Assembly: GCA_963682025.1 (NCBI GenBank)
Contig: OY821521.1
Location: forward strand, 99,377,354 to 99,441,353
Direction: 5' to 3'
Source of the DNA: Cordilura impudica
Lineage: Eukaryota; Arthropoda; Insecta; Diptera; Scathophagidae
Length of the DNA stretch: 64,000 bases
The position numbers and the translations under genes were made by a program. Shown here piece after piece: positions 29,236 to 43,319 of the stretch. Under the pieces are notes generated by a model. That model ran no database searches and was not told the origin of the DNA. It worked only from the letters and a program-made list of their open reading frames with translations. Within the stretch, counting starts at the first letter, position 1, and each line of letters opens with the position of its first letter.

Positions 29236-32200
29236 GGCTTATAGTACCAAATGTTTTTTTTTTTATTAATATATGTATATGTGTGTATATATATATATAC
29301 ATATGTATGTTTATATTCTGGTATAAAAAATTCTCATATTTCTATTAGTTTTTTTATTGATTGTTTTTTGCAATCAACTCCACAGTAGAGGTGCTGTTAT
29401 ATCGTTGGCTAAAATATTATTGTTTACAAAAATTATTAAGTAATTAACCCTTTAAAGATTTTCTTTTTACGATGAATATTAAACCACATGTTGTTCGTTA
29501 AAATAAGTTATTTTTAATAAAAATATTGCTAACTGAATATTAAGTATTCAGCATTTAATATTATTTCATTAAAATATTTATATTTAGAAGAAATTGCGAA
29601 GAGATTACTTTTACATAGTTTGAGAGAAAAAAATCGTTCATAATTAACATAATTTTCTGAGATTATCCATCCTGTGAGTAATAATAAATATTTAAAATTT
29701 AATATATTCACAAGTATGTAGGAAAGTTTAGTCGGTCTAGTCTGACCCATTTTAACTAAGATTGGAATGTGTTTGTTACCTGTAGAAGGTCATACCAGAT
29801 GTAAATATTTATTATTTGATATTTTAAGCTGAAATTTTGAATATCAATTGATATTTTAAATTACTTCCAAAAGGTGTAGTGTGGAACTTGTATTGATATA
29901 GTAAGAATTTTGTATATTTTAAAGTAAAATAGGTGATGCCAGATATCGAAAATGCATTAGTAGGTACACTTTTACAAAGTTATTCCCTACCATTTAAAAT
30001 TCATTAACATTTTCTATATATTTAGAAAATACATGACAATATTATTTTAAATTTAACAAAATAACATTCATTGAAGAATAGAACTAAGAACTTACAGATG
30101 CATTTCCTGGAGCATAACATCGACAGTTGGTTCAAGAACATATTGAGATATTATAGTTAGATTTTCTAACATGTTTTTTTTATATGTATTAATTTTTAGC
30201 CAACGTATGTTGTTAACATTATATAAACATACAGACATATACTTTTATTTGAATGTGAAGGTAAGAAGTCTGATTTGCTTTTTGTTTTATCTTATCATTT
30301 ATTTAGAATATTAAACCTACAAATAAATTGCGCTAAAAAAATATATATGTATATATAAAAATGTTAAGCCCTTGAGGCTATGCAAAAATAACAAGATAAT
30401 TTCCTGTTTTATTATTCAAATACTGATACTTCACAATGTACTAAAAGTTTGAGTTTGTAAATTTTTTTAAAGCTCAAGATCAAAAGTTTGATCAACGAGA
30501 ATGTTAGAGGTATTGTATTCCTTACAATGCATATTGATAAAATGCGTCCAAAATTAAAAATAACAACTTTTCTTCTTTATATAAATTTTCATACCAGGTT
30601 GTAATTGAATCAAAGTAAATCTATTCTTTAATTAGTTTTCTAACATGAATTTTCAAATTATGAACACAAATTGGACTTCGACTTTCTTATATTTTATGTT
30701 TTGTAATTTTGGGTGCGTATTTAACTTTTCTATTAAAAAAGAGTATTTAAAAAAAAAAATTAATAAACAAATTTTTAAAGAGTTTAGAAAATTATAAGGA
30801 CTTTTTAATGTTAAGACAATATTCTATTTAATACTACTCTAAATTTCAACTGCCACTTTTTGTCATTAAATTAGCCAGAAGCATTGTTGTTATGTAAAAT
30901 TTAACCTTTAAACTTAGTTTAACTTTTTGTATAGAAAATCAAGAAAAATATGACCTAAAAAAAAAAAAAATAATAAAATAGCGTGGGCGTGGGCGTGGTA
31001 AGCCCAGTTTGTTCTTTGAATCTTAAATTGTATTTTATCTCTACGTACCAAAAGTGGTTTATAGCCGTATTTTATCACTATTGAAATGTTATAAATTTTA
31101 AAATATTAACTCCTATTATGGATTTTACGAAGCCATATTTTATTAATTGAAATTTAAAATATGATGACTTAGAAAAAAGGTGGTTGTATTGAATAAAGTT
31201 GATTTAAAAAAATCAGGATTTTAATAGATCCTTTTGAGATGAGTTAGAAGTTTTGGAACTTTCAAAAAATAAGATAATATCTTTTTTATCTAAATTTGAA
31301 AGCTTATATATTATAATAAGATAATAATAAGATAATAAAGATAACTTTAAATAAGGTTAAAAAACAATATTGGAACCTATCTGTACGTGCAGCTAAAACA
31401 GAACTACTTCATTAGTCTTGCACATATGTATGTCTCTATAATATAAACAAATAAAACGCTTCGATTTAAAAAAAATCGCACATACATAATAAATATAAAG
31501 CAATGTGTAATAATAAATATATGATACAAAATTATAATTGAGTCAATTGCTAAAATCACTTTCAATTGCATTTTACATTTATATTCCATTAATGTATAAA
31601 GCTCAATAATTGTGATGAGGCAGAAATAAACACACACGTAGAAAAAAGATTGGTTAAAATTCGGTTACCACTAGAAAACTTTATTAAGGTTATAATTCTA
31701 TCATATTAAAAAATACAATAGGTTTTATTTTATAACTATCGTATAACCACAAGTCATATAAAATGAATGTATCTAGAACAACAAAATTAGTTCCGTTTAC
31801 TAATCAAACACTATAGAAATTACTAAACTAATTTTATTGAGGCAACCTAATAATACCGAGAACAACGTGCTTCATTCCTGAATATTGGTGTCTGCAACTA
31901 TTAATTCTACTTTAAAAACATACTTTATAACCCGAAAATGTTTTAACGGATATTATAATAAGTAATTGGTTAAAATACTACAAAAAAAAATTAAATTAGG
32001 ATATATTTTTCGGTTATAGCAACAGAAAGCCAAATTTTAACCTGTATTGGTGTTTGGAACCGAAAGGAATCTGCATAAATCAAATACTATTGTAAATACC
32101 AACAAAAGAATAAAAAAAATGGTTAGTCAGACTGAATTTTTATTTGCTGTCACTTTTTAAAAATAAAATAAAATAAAGAAATTTATTGTGTGACAATTAA

Positions 32201-32861
32201 ATATTATAAATCAAAACCACAACGTTTAAAATATTTCTAAATTATTTCTAAGAAAATGGATGTTAGAATTGTGCACATAAAATATCAGTTGGTATGGACT
32301 TGAAGATGTAATTCAAGATTAATTATTAATTATGGTAAAGAAAAACAAAGGAAGAATGCTCAGAAATCAAAAGGGTACCGGTAAAAGTACTCGATTAATA
32401 TAATGCAAAACAATTTAGCCATTCGTTAGTGTCAGGTATTTATTTCAGATAACTGATTTGGCAACGCAAATTTAATGATTTCTAAAGAACTTGGCGAGTA
32501 TAAGAAAGTTCACTCCCACGCCACCCTTGGCGAAAAGGAGCCTGTGCAAAAGCACGGTTGTCACGTTATGAGCAGTACAGTCAGCTATGTATGGATATGA
32601 CTAACCACAAGTTCAACGCAAGAATAATATAAAAAAAATCTTGATGGACGATGAAATGTCTCGCGATTTCAATTAACTTATTAAAGATTTATTCAATATT
32701 TGTCCCATTGTTACTTTCTCGGTTAGCATCCCACGCGATGAATTGTAAGACTTTCGTTATTTCATGTGTGGATATGTTACATAGTTTCTAGTAAAATGTG
32801 AAGAATTTAGCCTAGAAATTTTTATTTAGAACTGTTAAATTTTAAAACTTAATTGTAAAGT
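29236..32861. other. Long AT-rich non-coding stretch
   Basis: I see no gene or complete element. The segments near 31650-31720 and 33820-33930 share AAAATTCGGTTACC/AAAATTCGGTTGGC words, suggesting repeat fragments. A GC-richer patch at 32490-32600 reads like decayed coding sequence (RLSRYEQYSQLCMDMTNHKF) but matches nothing I know. Confidence 0.4.
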
Positions 32862-33607
32862 ATATATCTGTGGTTTTCTGGAATAACCGCGTATGTCAAT
32901 TTTTGTCAGTTTTGAGTTAACGATGCCAATTATATTAATTTTTAACGCTCTTTACATGTGCTCAATTTTTTTTTTTTTAAATATTGACCATTTCTGAGTT
33001 TTTTCTTTAAATAACGACGTAACTTAAATGTTTATTAAATTAATTTGCAGTACTAACGACGTTTGTCAACCTACGTTTGATCGCTGACAAATTATTTTCT
33101 CAGAAAACAACACATAGCGACATACGTTGTTATTAATGAAAAAAAAAAAAAAATGAAAAATAATTTTGGATTAGTTTTCAGTTTATAACCACTTGTAAAA
33201 ACTTTTGTGTTTATACGTTGTTATATTCTCATCCTAAGTCCCGTTAACTTTTTGTTGACGAACAAAAAAATCCATTTTTCAACCAACAACAACTTCTGTC
33301 TACATGGGTGTTTGCATTGGTAATTTTCTTTTTCAAAGAAAACGACATTTGTCGACATAAGTTGTTTTATCTGCACACACTGTAAGTGTTATTTACATAT
33401 TATTTTTTTCGTCATTCTCTAGGATCCATTCCTCTGAAGACTCAAAATTTTATATAAAGTATTTATTGCCCATATCTACAGGACTGTTAAATAAAAAGCT
33501 CTAAAATCTTTATATCGAGCCCATAATTTCAAATATAACGTTTTTTGGCTCCCCTGAACATTTTATTTTATGACATACGCGGTTATTCTAGAAAACCACA
33601 GATATAT
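32862..33607. mobile_element. TIR element (MITE), about 746 bp
   Basis: The left end ATATATCTGTGGTTTTCTGG continues AATAACCGCGTATGTCA, and the right end is its reverse complement with one or two differences (33571-33607). A TA target duplication of the Tc1/mariner kind is possible but not provable in TATATA context. No coding sequence. Confidence 0.7.
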
Positions 33608-35693
33608 GGTATTATGTAATGAAAACGGGGATTACTATATATTTTGTTTTATCACATTTAAGTTAATTTAATTTAATTTTTAATAACTAATTATATATTA
33701 ATTTAAATTAAAAAAAAAATTAAATAATAAATACAATTAATAATTATATCAACTAATGCCATACAATCGCATTTATACATATATAATACCAATTGTCTTT
33801 ACCAAATTACGGTAATATGGATTTATAGTTATAATTCAGTTATCACGATAGAATAATGTGACAGTACGTGGAACTACCAAAATTCGGTTGGCAACAACTT
33901 CGGTTGCAGCAACGAATCAGTTCTCTGTATGCATATATTTACATTTTTACTAGACAACACACATTGTATGCATGATATTTGATTTGATGATTTAGAATTC
34001 TGTTTAATAACACTAGATGGGAAAATACCACTACTGTATCATACATTGTTCTGAGTCATAATTTAAAAATAATTGAGAATCAATTAGATGATAGATGTAT
34101 TCAAGCAATAAAAAAGACGGAGAAGTAAAAATTTAAACTAAAAGCACATAAAAAAACATCACTCATATGTAAAATGTAATAATTTTCATTTTTAATTTCA
34201 ATTTTATATCTCACTAAATTTCAAATTTTTTTCTTATTTATATTTGTAATTTGAATATGCTTAACAATTATTTTATATGGCCCTTCAAATATGTATATTA
34301 TTTTGATATAGAATATTAAGTTGAATAAATAAAATTTCAATTACTATTGCCTATAATTTTCTTTACAGGGAACATAAACATAACAAGTGTCTGTCAGTGC
34401 ACTGATATTCCATTCACGTATTCCATTTTCAGTAGAGGCAAAAAACGGTTTTTTTAATTTTTACTATAAAATTTAAAAACAGTTGTTTCGTTGTAAAGAA
34501 TTGCGAATAATAAGTATACCACAGTAGTTGTTTTTGCGATTTTTTCAGTGATCAAAAATAACAAGTTTTTTGGGTGGAACTCAAAACATGTCTTTTTAGT
34601 GGATTCTAAAGAAGCTACTCTTATAACACAAAGAGGGTTACAATTTTTTTTTTTTTTTTGCGAAAAACTAGAAAAATCGATGTAAGATTTTTACAGTGGA
34701 TAGATGTGACCACTGTGTATCGTTTTCTTGCAAAAAGTGAAAATTGAAAAATTTTGAGTTGACTCACTTTAGAGGTACAGGTGCAATATGTTTCATAAAA
34801 ATAAAGACCGACTATTATAATTAATACAACATTTGTTCATAATAGTTTTATAACTTGAAGTCAAACTTACAGAGTAGTTTTATAGAAGGCTAATATACTT
34901 TAAGTTTAAAAGCCACACCCATTTAAAATGTGAGCGATATTATGAAAAAGAATTTCACTCTATTAATGATATGATGTTCCTTTTCTATACGAAAAAATAT
35001 AACAGATTAGTGGCCGATAACCATTTTTTTACATCTGGCAGATGAAATTTGAAAAATATACGTGTGGTACTATTTAATGACCACAACTATATATATCAAG
35101 GACTTCATGCCGGAAGGGAGTAGCCGATTTTGTGATATTTTGCCAGTACATTTCAATTGTTAAAATTAAATGCCCTGGAATCGGAAAAATTGATCGATAC
35201 GCCCTTGGCAGATTACTTTTTCTATAAACAACCAATGCACCCTATATTAAGTTGACCTTTATGTCTTCAGAATATTTCATAGCAGTATAAATATTTAAAT
35301 TTTTTGCTTCATTGTGCATTTTTAAATCAATTTGTAACACAAAAACGTTAAAAATGTAACTGTGAGCATTTTTTTTTACTGAAAATTTTTAAATATTTAT
35401 GTAGCCATTCCTGTTTAGACCAAGATACCGAAAACTTCAACATCAGATACATACTACTACAGTTCCAATGACAGACAAATAGTAAGAAACAGATTTAAAT
35501 CTAAAAACAATCAATTTGAGAGACAATGTACTGGTAAGCATAGAGGATCCGGTTGAAGAGATACATATAACAGAAAATGTACTTGTCGATTTTAAATAAA
35601 TATAAAAAATAACTTGGCAGGAGGTAATTTTAATTAATTTTAAAAAATAATCTATTTTGAAACAATATGTTCTTATAGTTCTAAATCCGCATA
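33608..35693. other. Non-coding stretch
   Basis: No gene found. A T run at 34640-34660. A stretch at 35410-35590 has somewhat protein-like codons (PRYRKLQHQIHTTTVPMTDK) broken by stops, not identifiable. Confidence 0.35.
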
Positions 35694-36295
35694 GGGCAAT
35701 TCCATAAAAATGTCAACTTTTATGAAAAAAATATTTTTTCATTCATATGAAGTAAGTTTAAAAATATATTAAAATATGTTCCAAGTTACATAATGTAATT
35801 CCTTACAAGCATTCTAAATAATAAAATAAATATAAAATTTATTTGTTTACTCAATTTTCTTTTAATACATGTTTAAGAAACTTTAGTCATTCCGTCACAG
35901 TCATTCCGTCACGTCAAATGACAGTTAATAAATTCGATACTATTACAGGCCAGTTGCTCTAAATTATAATTTTATATTGCTTATATATCATATGTAAAAT
36001 AGGGATTAGTTTAAAATCTGACTTGCTTCTTAATTTACAAAAGTTCCCAGGTTTTAATACCAGGACAGAGTTATGGTAGCAAAAATGTCATTCCGTCACA
36101 CAATGAGAAACTACTCAAAAATAAAGGAATAAAATAGTGTAAAAATTGTTTCTGAGTTTTTTTTTTAAATCTTTTAATCATTAACAATCATTTTCAAACT
36201 GAAGAATGAATTTTCAATTCAAAATAGCTTTGTATAATAGCCTTAACTTCAATTCTACAGCTCAAAATGTCTTTCCGTCACATATGGAATTGCCC
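35694..36295. mobile_element. TIR element with CATA duplication and subterminal GTCATTCCGTCAC repeats
   Basis: The ends are GGGCAATTCCATA and its inverse TATGGAATTGCCC, flanked by CATA on both sides (35690-35693 and 36296-36299). Inside, CATTCCGTCAC occurs at about 35888, 35902 and 36090, and CTTTCCGTCAC at about 36271, like transposase-binding sites. It is 602 bp with no coding. A 4-bp duplication occurs in several superfamilies (for example Chapaev/CACTA-like, Sola), so I leave it unassigned. Confidence 0.65.
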
Positions 36296-36299
36296 CATA

Positions 36300-37010
36300 A
36301 TAGTTAATATTTCATATTACGATACATATACAAGATTTGTGTTTAATTTTTGTTTTTTGATCGTTTTAAACAAAAAATAAATATTCCTAGCAAAATGTTA
36401 TTTAAAACAAAAAATAATGAAAACACAGTTTCTGTAGTAATAACCCTAACTTGAAAGTTAAAATGATAATTTTATTACCACAAAAAAATAATTGCTAATA
36501 GACAATTTAAAATAGATGAACAAAAGTCAGATTTATTATTATTCAATGATTTACATTTCTTTAATTGCATGCACATCTCACGTGCTATATTCACAATAAA
36601 AATAAAATGTGTAGTGTCGTATTGAATAAGAAAATAAACAAATAATTAGTACGAAAATAAAACTACAAAATGAAAAAAAAAAAAACCAACCTCTACAAAA
36701 AATCAACACGTTTAATAATACTCAAAGTTTCAAATTGCTATATTTTTTTTACAACTCTTGTATTCTATATACTCGTACATATGAGTATTTCCATACATTA
36801 GGGCTGGCATTTATTTATTTTTTTTTTTTTAATGTTTAATGGGTCACCCTGAATATATGTTTAGACTAATGAAAAATTAATATGTACATGAAATGTTTTT
36901 CATTAAGGTTGAGGGGTCGCTATCGTTTTGTATTTTTTTTAAATCTTTCCACTTGTATGCGTCTTAAAAATTTTTAAAAATGTACCATTACTGTATGAAG
37001 ATTTTAAAAT
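36300..37010. other. Non-coding AT-rich stretch
   Basis: Nothing recognisable. Confidence 0.4.
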
Positions 37011-37014
37011 AAAT

Positions 37015-37615
37015 GAGTGAAAAACTTATAATTGGTTGACACCGACTATATGTAACCTATACTATGAGTTTAGAGAAAGGATCTTAGGTCCAACTAATCG
37101 GAAATAGAAAACAACATTAACTAAATTTGAGTTGAATTATTATAAATTTTTTGTCTGCCGAACAAGTTAATATCGGATGCTATTTTTATGTGGGGACTGA
37201 GTCGATAAATGTTATAAGTTACTTATTTTTCTCAAAGACAGAAATTTGAGATTTTTTGATAGATTTATGTAAGCTGTTTTATATGGGGACTATGAATAAA
37301 AATGGTCTTACGCGATTTATTTGGAGTGCGCATAAATCAAATTTTAATTTTAAAAATTTTTATTTTTTTGAAAACGTATTTTTTCATTTCCATTTACATC
37401 TTGTTCGGCCTGAAGAAATTGTGTCGTTTCTATCAGTACTAGAACATATTCACTTCTTTCGTGGAGGAGTCTAGCTCAAAATATTGATCGATTCTTATAC
37501 ATTTCTGTAGGGGTTGTCATTGGTAAAATGCATATGTACTAAATATATTCTCGAAACTTGTACCTTGTCAAAAACTGTCAATGTACAAGCAGACGGACGG
37601 TCGGTCTGTAGAACA
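37015..37615 (+). mobile_element. INE-1/DINE-1-like element, degenerate
   Basis: Family phrases appear in order: GGTTGACACCGACTATATGT, GAGAAAGGATCTTAGGTCCA, GCCGAACAAGTTAATATCGG, then AGCAGACGGACGGTCGGTCT. The last is the (GACG)n region that marks the centre of these elements. Ends are blurred. Confidence 0.55.
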
Positions 37616-40084
37616 TCTTATGCTATTTTATTTTCAAATCTTCATACAATAATGTTGGGCGTAGGAAACATTTTTTTTTTCAATTTATTAAGACCCATAC
37701 AAATGGAGAAGGGAGTAACGGCAAACGGTTTTTCAAAAAAATATCAAACTTCAAAACCCGCTAGGGACCACTAAACGTCAACGAAAAAATTTTTGTAAGT
37801 ATTCATATATATTTTCAGGATGTCCCATTGAATAACCCAATATTTATTTTTATGAACCACCCTAACATTTATACATACATCTTTTTCTACATTTAATTAT
37901 TACTACTCGTACATATATACAGAAAGACTTCTCTTGTGCAAATAAAATATTTTACATACTAATAGCAACTTTTACTTTGGCTTTTTATTTTTCGAGTTTT
38001 AATTGATTTAAACAAATTTAAGGCGAAATTTAAATTTTAAGTGCTGCAAATAGTATTTAATTGTTATTTAAATTTAGGTTTTCATAATTTTTTCACTAAA
38101 TACTATTTTGATCGCTCTATTTTTTGACCTAGTAAATTTGGATATAAGACTATTTTCCGAAACTGATGCTGGCGTATCGTATAGTCGACCTGGTCAAGTA
38201 TAAATTTATTACTTTTTTAATTATAAATTAAAACTTGTATTTATTTTCAATTTCATTTAATATTGTCTATTGTAGACAGACACTAACAGAAAGTGTGATA
38301 CGAAGATATATAAAAATTGTATTAGATTATGAATCATCCAGTAGGAAGAAAAATAAAAAAGAAATAAGATCCAAAACATTAAGTATTCATAGTATAACAA
38401 ATATGTTGAAGAAAAAAAAACATCATCTGTAGTGATAGATAAATTGGTTTGTGATATTTGCTTTTTCTTTTGCACTATGCAACAATACTTTTTCAATCTG
38501 AAACATTCGATAAACACGTGAAACTTGAAATCATTTGTGTTCTTAGTTTTTAATTTTCTCATATTTTGTCAAAATTTTTGAAAAATTTATACCCATTAAG
38601 AGTATGCATTGACATTAAAAATAATTTTTTGTTGAGATATGTAGATATATCACAAAAAATCATGTAATTAATATTATTCGATATTTTTATGCTTTTATAT
38701 TCTTGAGATTTTCGTTTTGACATGATATAATAATTTTCATATATCATGACTAGTTATTAGTACCACGGATAAGATCCCCGTTGAAAAATAAAAAATGTTC
38801 CATGTCACCCACTATTTTATTTGCATGAAACTTTGCACATTTGCATATACTTATGCCCTAATAAGACCTGTGAAGTTTTATTGTTCTAGGATGAAAACTT
38901 TTTTTAAATAGAATTTTAAAAATATTAATATCGCAATAATTTGGTTCCGCGGAATCGCTTGCGGGAAATGAGTAATATTTAAAAAACTATAACAATTCAG
39001 GTATTAAATAAGATTTTGTTCTGGAAATTTTTCCACAGTTTAATAGAAGTACACAGTTAACAAAAATGCATTCATTTAAGTAGCCATAGTATTAAAAAAC
39101 TGTAAAATTCATATTGCATGACATTATTGTAGTTTCCGAACCAAAACAAGGTTTTACAGAAACGCTTGTAACTTTTTTCTCCAAACAGCCGGGAAGCTGT
39201 AAAACACCAATTGACTTTATTTTTAATGTAAAATTTGGTGCCAATTATTCAAATAGTTCGATTTTTGCATTTCAGCGCCCCCTGGTGGCGTAGATATATA
39301 CAAAACATAGTCTATGTCAGTTCAGGTGTTATAAAGATTCTATGTTTAAAAATTCATAACAATCAGCTCACTAATTTTTTTTAGTAGTTAACAATAATTA
39401 TAATGTAGTTAACAATAATGTGCAGTTTCAGACAAATCAGAGATGGTGGGTGAGATTTCACTTAAATATTGGGTGATTTGATATGGAATGACCCTTATTA
39501 GAAATAAAATAAATACACGTTTTTCGATCTGGCGCTTAGTTTTCGAGATATAAGCGTCCACGCCAAAATTTTTTGTTTCCCTTTTTAAAGAGGGGATAAA
39601 AAATTTCAACAATTTTGAACTTTTTCGATTTTACGTTCCTTACAGCGTTACACATTCATAAGAACAGCGAATCAGCAAGTCAGTGATCACTGTAACTATG
39701 TATAAGGATAATGATATAATGCATGATTTAATGAATTAATTTAATTGTACCTCATTTTTAAATTCCTTTTAAAATAAAAAGTGAGAAAATTAATTGGCGT
39801 GTTTAAATAAATCGCAATAACTTTTAAATTAAATAACTAATTGGAATGTTATTTAAATTAAGATATTATGAGTATATATTACTTGCAAAACTAAGTAGTG
39901 AGATCGAAAAAAATCCTAACACACGATTGTCCTCTAAATTTTTTCGCAAGCATTATTTGATTTCTTTTTTGATCACTTTATCTTTGAAAAATATGTTTAA
40001 TGTTTAATGACAACCCTATTCATTTGTTGTTGGTTTGATTAAAATTAGTGATATATGTAGGTATATAATTACGTGCTGAAAATA
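37616..40084. other. Non-coding stretch with DINE end fragment and CTCF-like site
   Basis: GCGTATCGTATAGTCGACCT (about 38170-38190) is a DINE-like terminal piece. The segment 38770-39610 has low-copy-looking sequence including a CTCF-like motif. No coding found. Confidence 0.4.
39275..39289 (-). promoter_or_regulatory. CTCF-type insulator motif
   Basis: GCGCCCCCTGGTGGC on the plus strand is GCCACCAGGGGGCGC on the minus strand, a full match to the conserved CTCF core (CCA..AG..GGCGC), which Drosophila CTCF also recognises. Function is inferred from the motif only. Related AGATGGCGC or AGGTGGCGC words occur near 5280, 43240 and 53330, mostly inside repeats. Confidence 0.35.
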
Positions 40085-40720
40085 TTAAATATTTTTAACA
40101 AAATCCACTTTGGTCTTACAAAAAGTTGGCCAAAGAATCAATGTAAAGTATTAGGAGAATTTTACCATTGATAGGAAACCTGATTCGGAAAGAAAGAAAG
40201 GTCCAAATTATGTTTTTAAGATCAAGAAAATAGAAACCATATTGAAAATAGCTCCCAATACATTCGTTAGAAAAGCAAAGCTAAGTGTTTGGAAGTGAAA
40301 AATAGAGCACGGTAACTGAAATCAAGTTTCATAAAAAAATACTCCTGCTGCATGATGGAAGACGAAATGTATTTACTGGCATAGTCTTCGCAGCTTCCGG
40401 GTAAAAATTGTCCTATTGCTAATGCTCGAGGGCATATCGAAGGAACCAGACGAAATTTACAGCAACAAAAATTCCTGGTATGGCAAGCAATATGCAGTTG
40501 CGGCAAAAGTAGCAAGTCATTTGTTACAACGGGTTCTATAAATATCAAAATTTTTATTAAGGAGTGTTGGCATCCTGTAACTTCGGTAAGAATGCTCTTG
40601 AGTAGATTTTAAACCTGTTCCAAAAATTACAGAAATCATCATAAATTCCCTAATGGAATGGTTTCCGGAAAAGGTCCATAAGTTCACAAATAGTGATTAG
40701 CACTACAAAAAATTATCTTT
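40085..40720 (+). pseudogene. Tc1/mariner-superfamily transposase relic
   Basis: Codons in shifting frames include PKWSTKKLAKES-like and KSSKSFVTTGSI, preceded by WQAICSCG, then IFIKECWHPVTS. The block VWQAICSCG..S..FVTTG.I....Y.KEC is one I associate with a Tc1-type insect transposase. Many stops. About 630 bp, no ends identified. Confidence 0.5.
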
Positions 40721-42074
40721 TTTGTAAGGTTTAATATTAATTCAATTAAATAAAAAATTCAAAGCACTAGGTTCAATGGTTTCCTTATTATTAGATTTTA
40801 CTTATGTTAAGGTTTTTTCGATCTCACTCCTTAATTGTTTTGAATGAAAGTATTAAGTTATTAAGGAATACCTCCCATAAGCTCTTTTATAGTACTTTCA
40901 GTGATCACTTATAGTTTGGACACAGACCATTTCAGAGCATTTCGTTTTACTAGATCACAATACCTTTATACGGATTCATATCGATTGGTACGAAATTTAC
41001 ATTATTTTTTATATAGCTTTTCAATGATATGAGGCAATTTCCGAAAAAAAACAAAAATACATTATGCTGCTTTAGCAATGGAAGTATTTTGTTATGCAAG
41101 TATTATTTAATGTATAAACCCGTTGCCACATACAAATTGCTTCTCTAACTACAACTACAAATAGCCTGTCAAACTAAATTTTGTTTTTCGGGAACGTTGT
41201 TTTATTTGTATCAACTTACAGTAGCTGTGAAAAGTCGTAAAAGTCGTTTCATAGTCCATAATATAGCAGTCATACTTGTCGAAGTAAATAGTTTTTAAGC
41301 AACTTCTTTGTACGGTTTCATTTGTCTTACGAAAGACTCCACAAAATATTCAGATTTTTCTTAAAAAGTCTCATCTTTCTAATTCTGTTAGGGTCAATAT
41401 AGTCATTTTTTCGGTAACTTCCCGGGCTTCTCTTAATAGTAGAACGTACTTATATTATTTTCACGTACTTTTCGTCCATATTATTATATATTGTTAATAT
41501 ATGGAAAACATATTATATCAAATTTTGCAAGTCTACCATGATTAAACAAATTTAATAAGTTTAATTGAATAATTAAATATTCATATTTCTCATTATTCCG
41601 AAGAGAGCTGAGAGATTGGAATAATTCTAATAGAGTTACATTAAAAACAAAATCGATTTTGTTTTTTTTACAAATAAAAACTATTATTAACTTATTTCAA
41701 ACCTATTTTAAAATTTTTCAATTAAAAACCATAAAACATTAATAAATTAACAACTTGAAACCATATTAAATGTGTTCGTACTTGTTGATTTAGTTTTAAT
41801 AAATTCTGTTAAAATATTTATTATGCAAAACGCAAACTTTCCATAAAAAAGTCTCGTGAAAATAAATGACGCCACGCCATAACTATTGGGATGCTTGACT
41901 GGCTAATTAAATATTCTACAAACAAACACAAATATTCTAATTATTATTAACATTGTTAAAACATAAAACGAAATCAGCAATTTATTTATTTCCTTAAAGA
42001 ATAACTTTAAATAGATTTATCGTAAACTAAGAGATATTTTTTATCTTCGAATAAATATTTATGGTTGTGGGGTT
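40721..42074. other. Non-coding stretch
   Basis: No gene or element recognised. Confidence 0.4.
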
Positions 42075-42820
42075 AAAATTTTGTATACCCTATTCAGGGT
42101 ATAATGAATTTGTGCTGATGTTTGTAACTACCAAAAATATTTGACCTAGACCCATATTTTATTATACCGATCGACTCCCTTTCTGAGTCGATTTAGCTAT
42201 GTCCGTCCGTCCGTCCGTCTATGTGCCCATGTAAACCTTGTAATCAACTTACAGGTATATGAGTTTCTATAGGCCATAGGATGAACGCTATTGAAATTGG
42301 TGAAAATCGGTGCATGTTCGGACATAGTACCCACACAAATGACCTCTATGAGATCAACTTAAATTGCTTTAAGATCCAAATTATCTTATAGATCGCGGCC
42401 AAATTGTGTTTGTGTGTGTTTATTACATCCATTAGTCAGTAGTCCAAAAATAAACCATATAGGAAAATTCTTAGTCATAGCCCCCATATAAAGCTGCTTC
42501 CGGATCTTCACTTAAACTTATCAAAAACAAAAATATTGCACAGATTTTTATTCAAATTTGGTTTCTATATGTTTTTGCAAAAAATAAGTGACTACCAAAT
42601 GTGGTCAGGATCGGTCCATTTTTTGACCTAGCCCCCATATAAATACAGCATCCGATATTAGATTTTTCAGATCTGCAGGCAAAAAAATAATAAAAATTCT
42701 ACTTAGATTTAGTTTATGCTTATTTTCTATACCCAATTAGTTGGGCCTAAGACTAATTCTCTAAACGCATGGTATCGCATAGTCGGTTTAGACCGACCGT
42801 AAATTTTTACTTGTTATTTA
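42075..42820 (-). mobile_element. INE-1/DINE-1-like element, near full length
   Basis: Starts (plus strand) with ATACCCTATTCAGGGTATAA, has the central GTCCGTCCGTCCGTC microsatellite (42201-42218), and ends AGTCGGTTTAGACCGACCGT followed by TTTTTACTTGT. About 745 bp; the most complete copy of the family here. Confidence 0.8.
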
Positions 42821-43319
42821 TGATTTTTTTTATAAGAATATTAACACAATAGAATTTAAGGCTTTCATTTAAATGTGTTAAGTATATTAACATATTTAAA
42901 CAAAATATGGTAATACTTGACCTAGAACCACTTTTTATTTTACCGATGGATGTAGAGTTTCTTTCCGTGTCGATTTAGATACTAAAAATGCTATTAACCC
43001 TTTAATGCCATATGTTGCCTATAGGCAACATTGTATATTTTAGCTTATAAGTCCCGTAATTTTTAATTTTTCTCCTACGTTTTTTTTTCTCAGAGTAGCT
43101 TGATATATTGTGCAAGCCCAATTGCAAATATTTTATTGTAAGTACTGTTAATCATGTGAATCTGCAAAAAGTGAGTTTACAAATAATCACAAAAAAATCA
43201 TGTGAGTCCGATCACACTTTTTTAAAATCAAACAGAAAGCGCCATCTATGTATCACTTATAGCAATCAACTGCTGGGGCTCTGCTAATATAAAAATATTT
43301 ATTATTATTTATTATTTCA

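Noticed and set aside
32340..32400. Ribosomal protein L8 fragment (GRMLRNQKGTG)
   Set aside because: Only a few residues resemble the L8 N-terminus and a stop follows at once.
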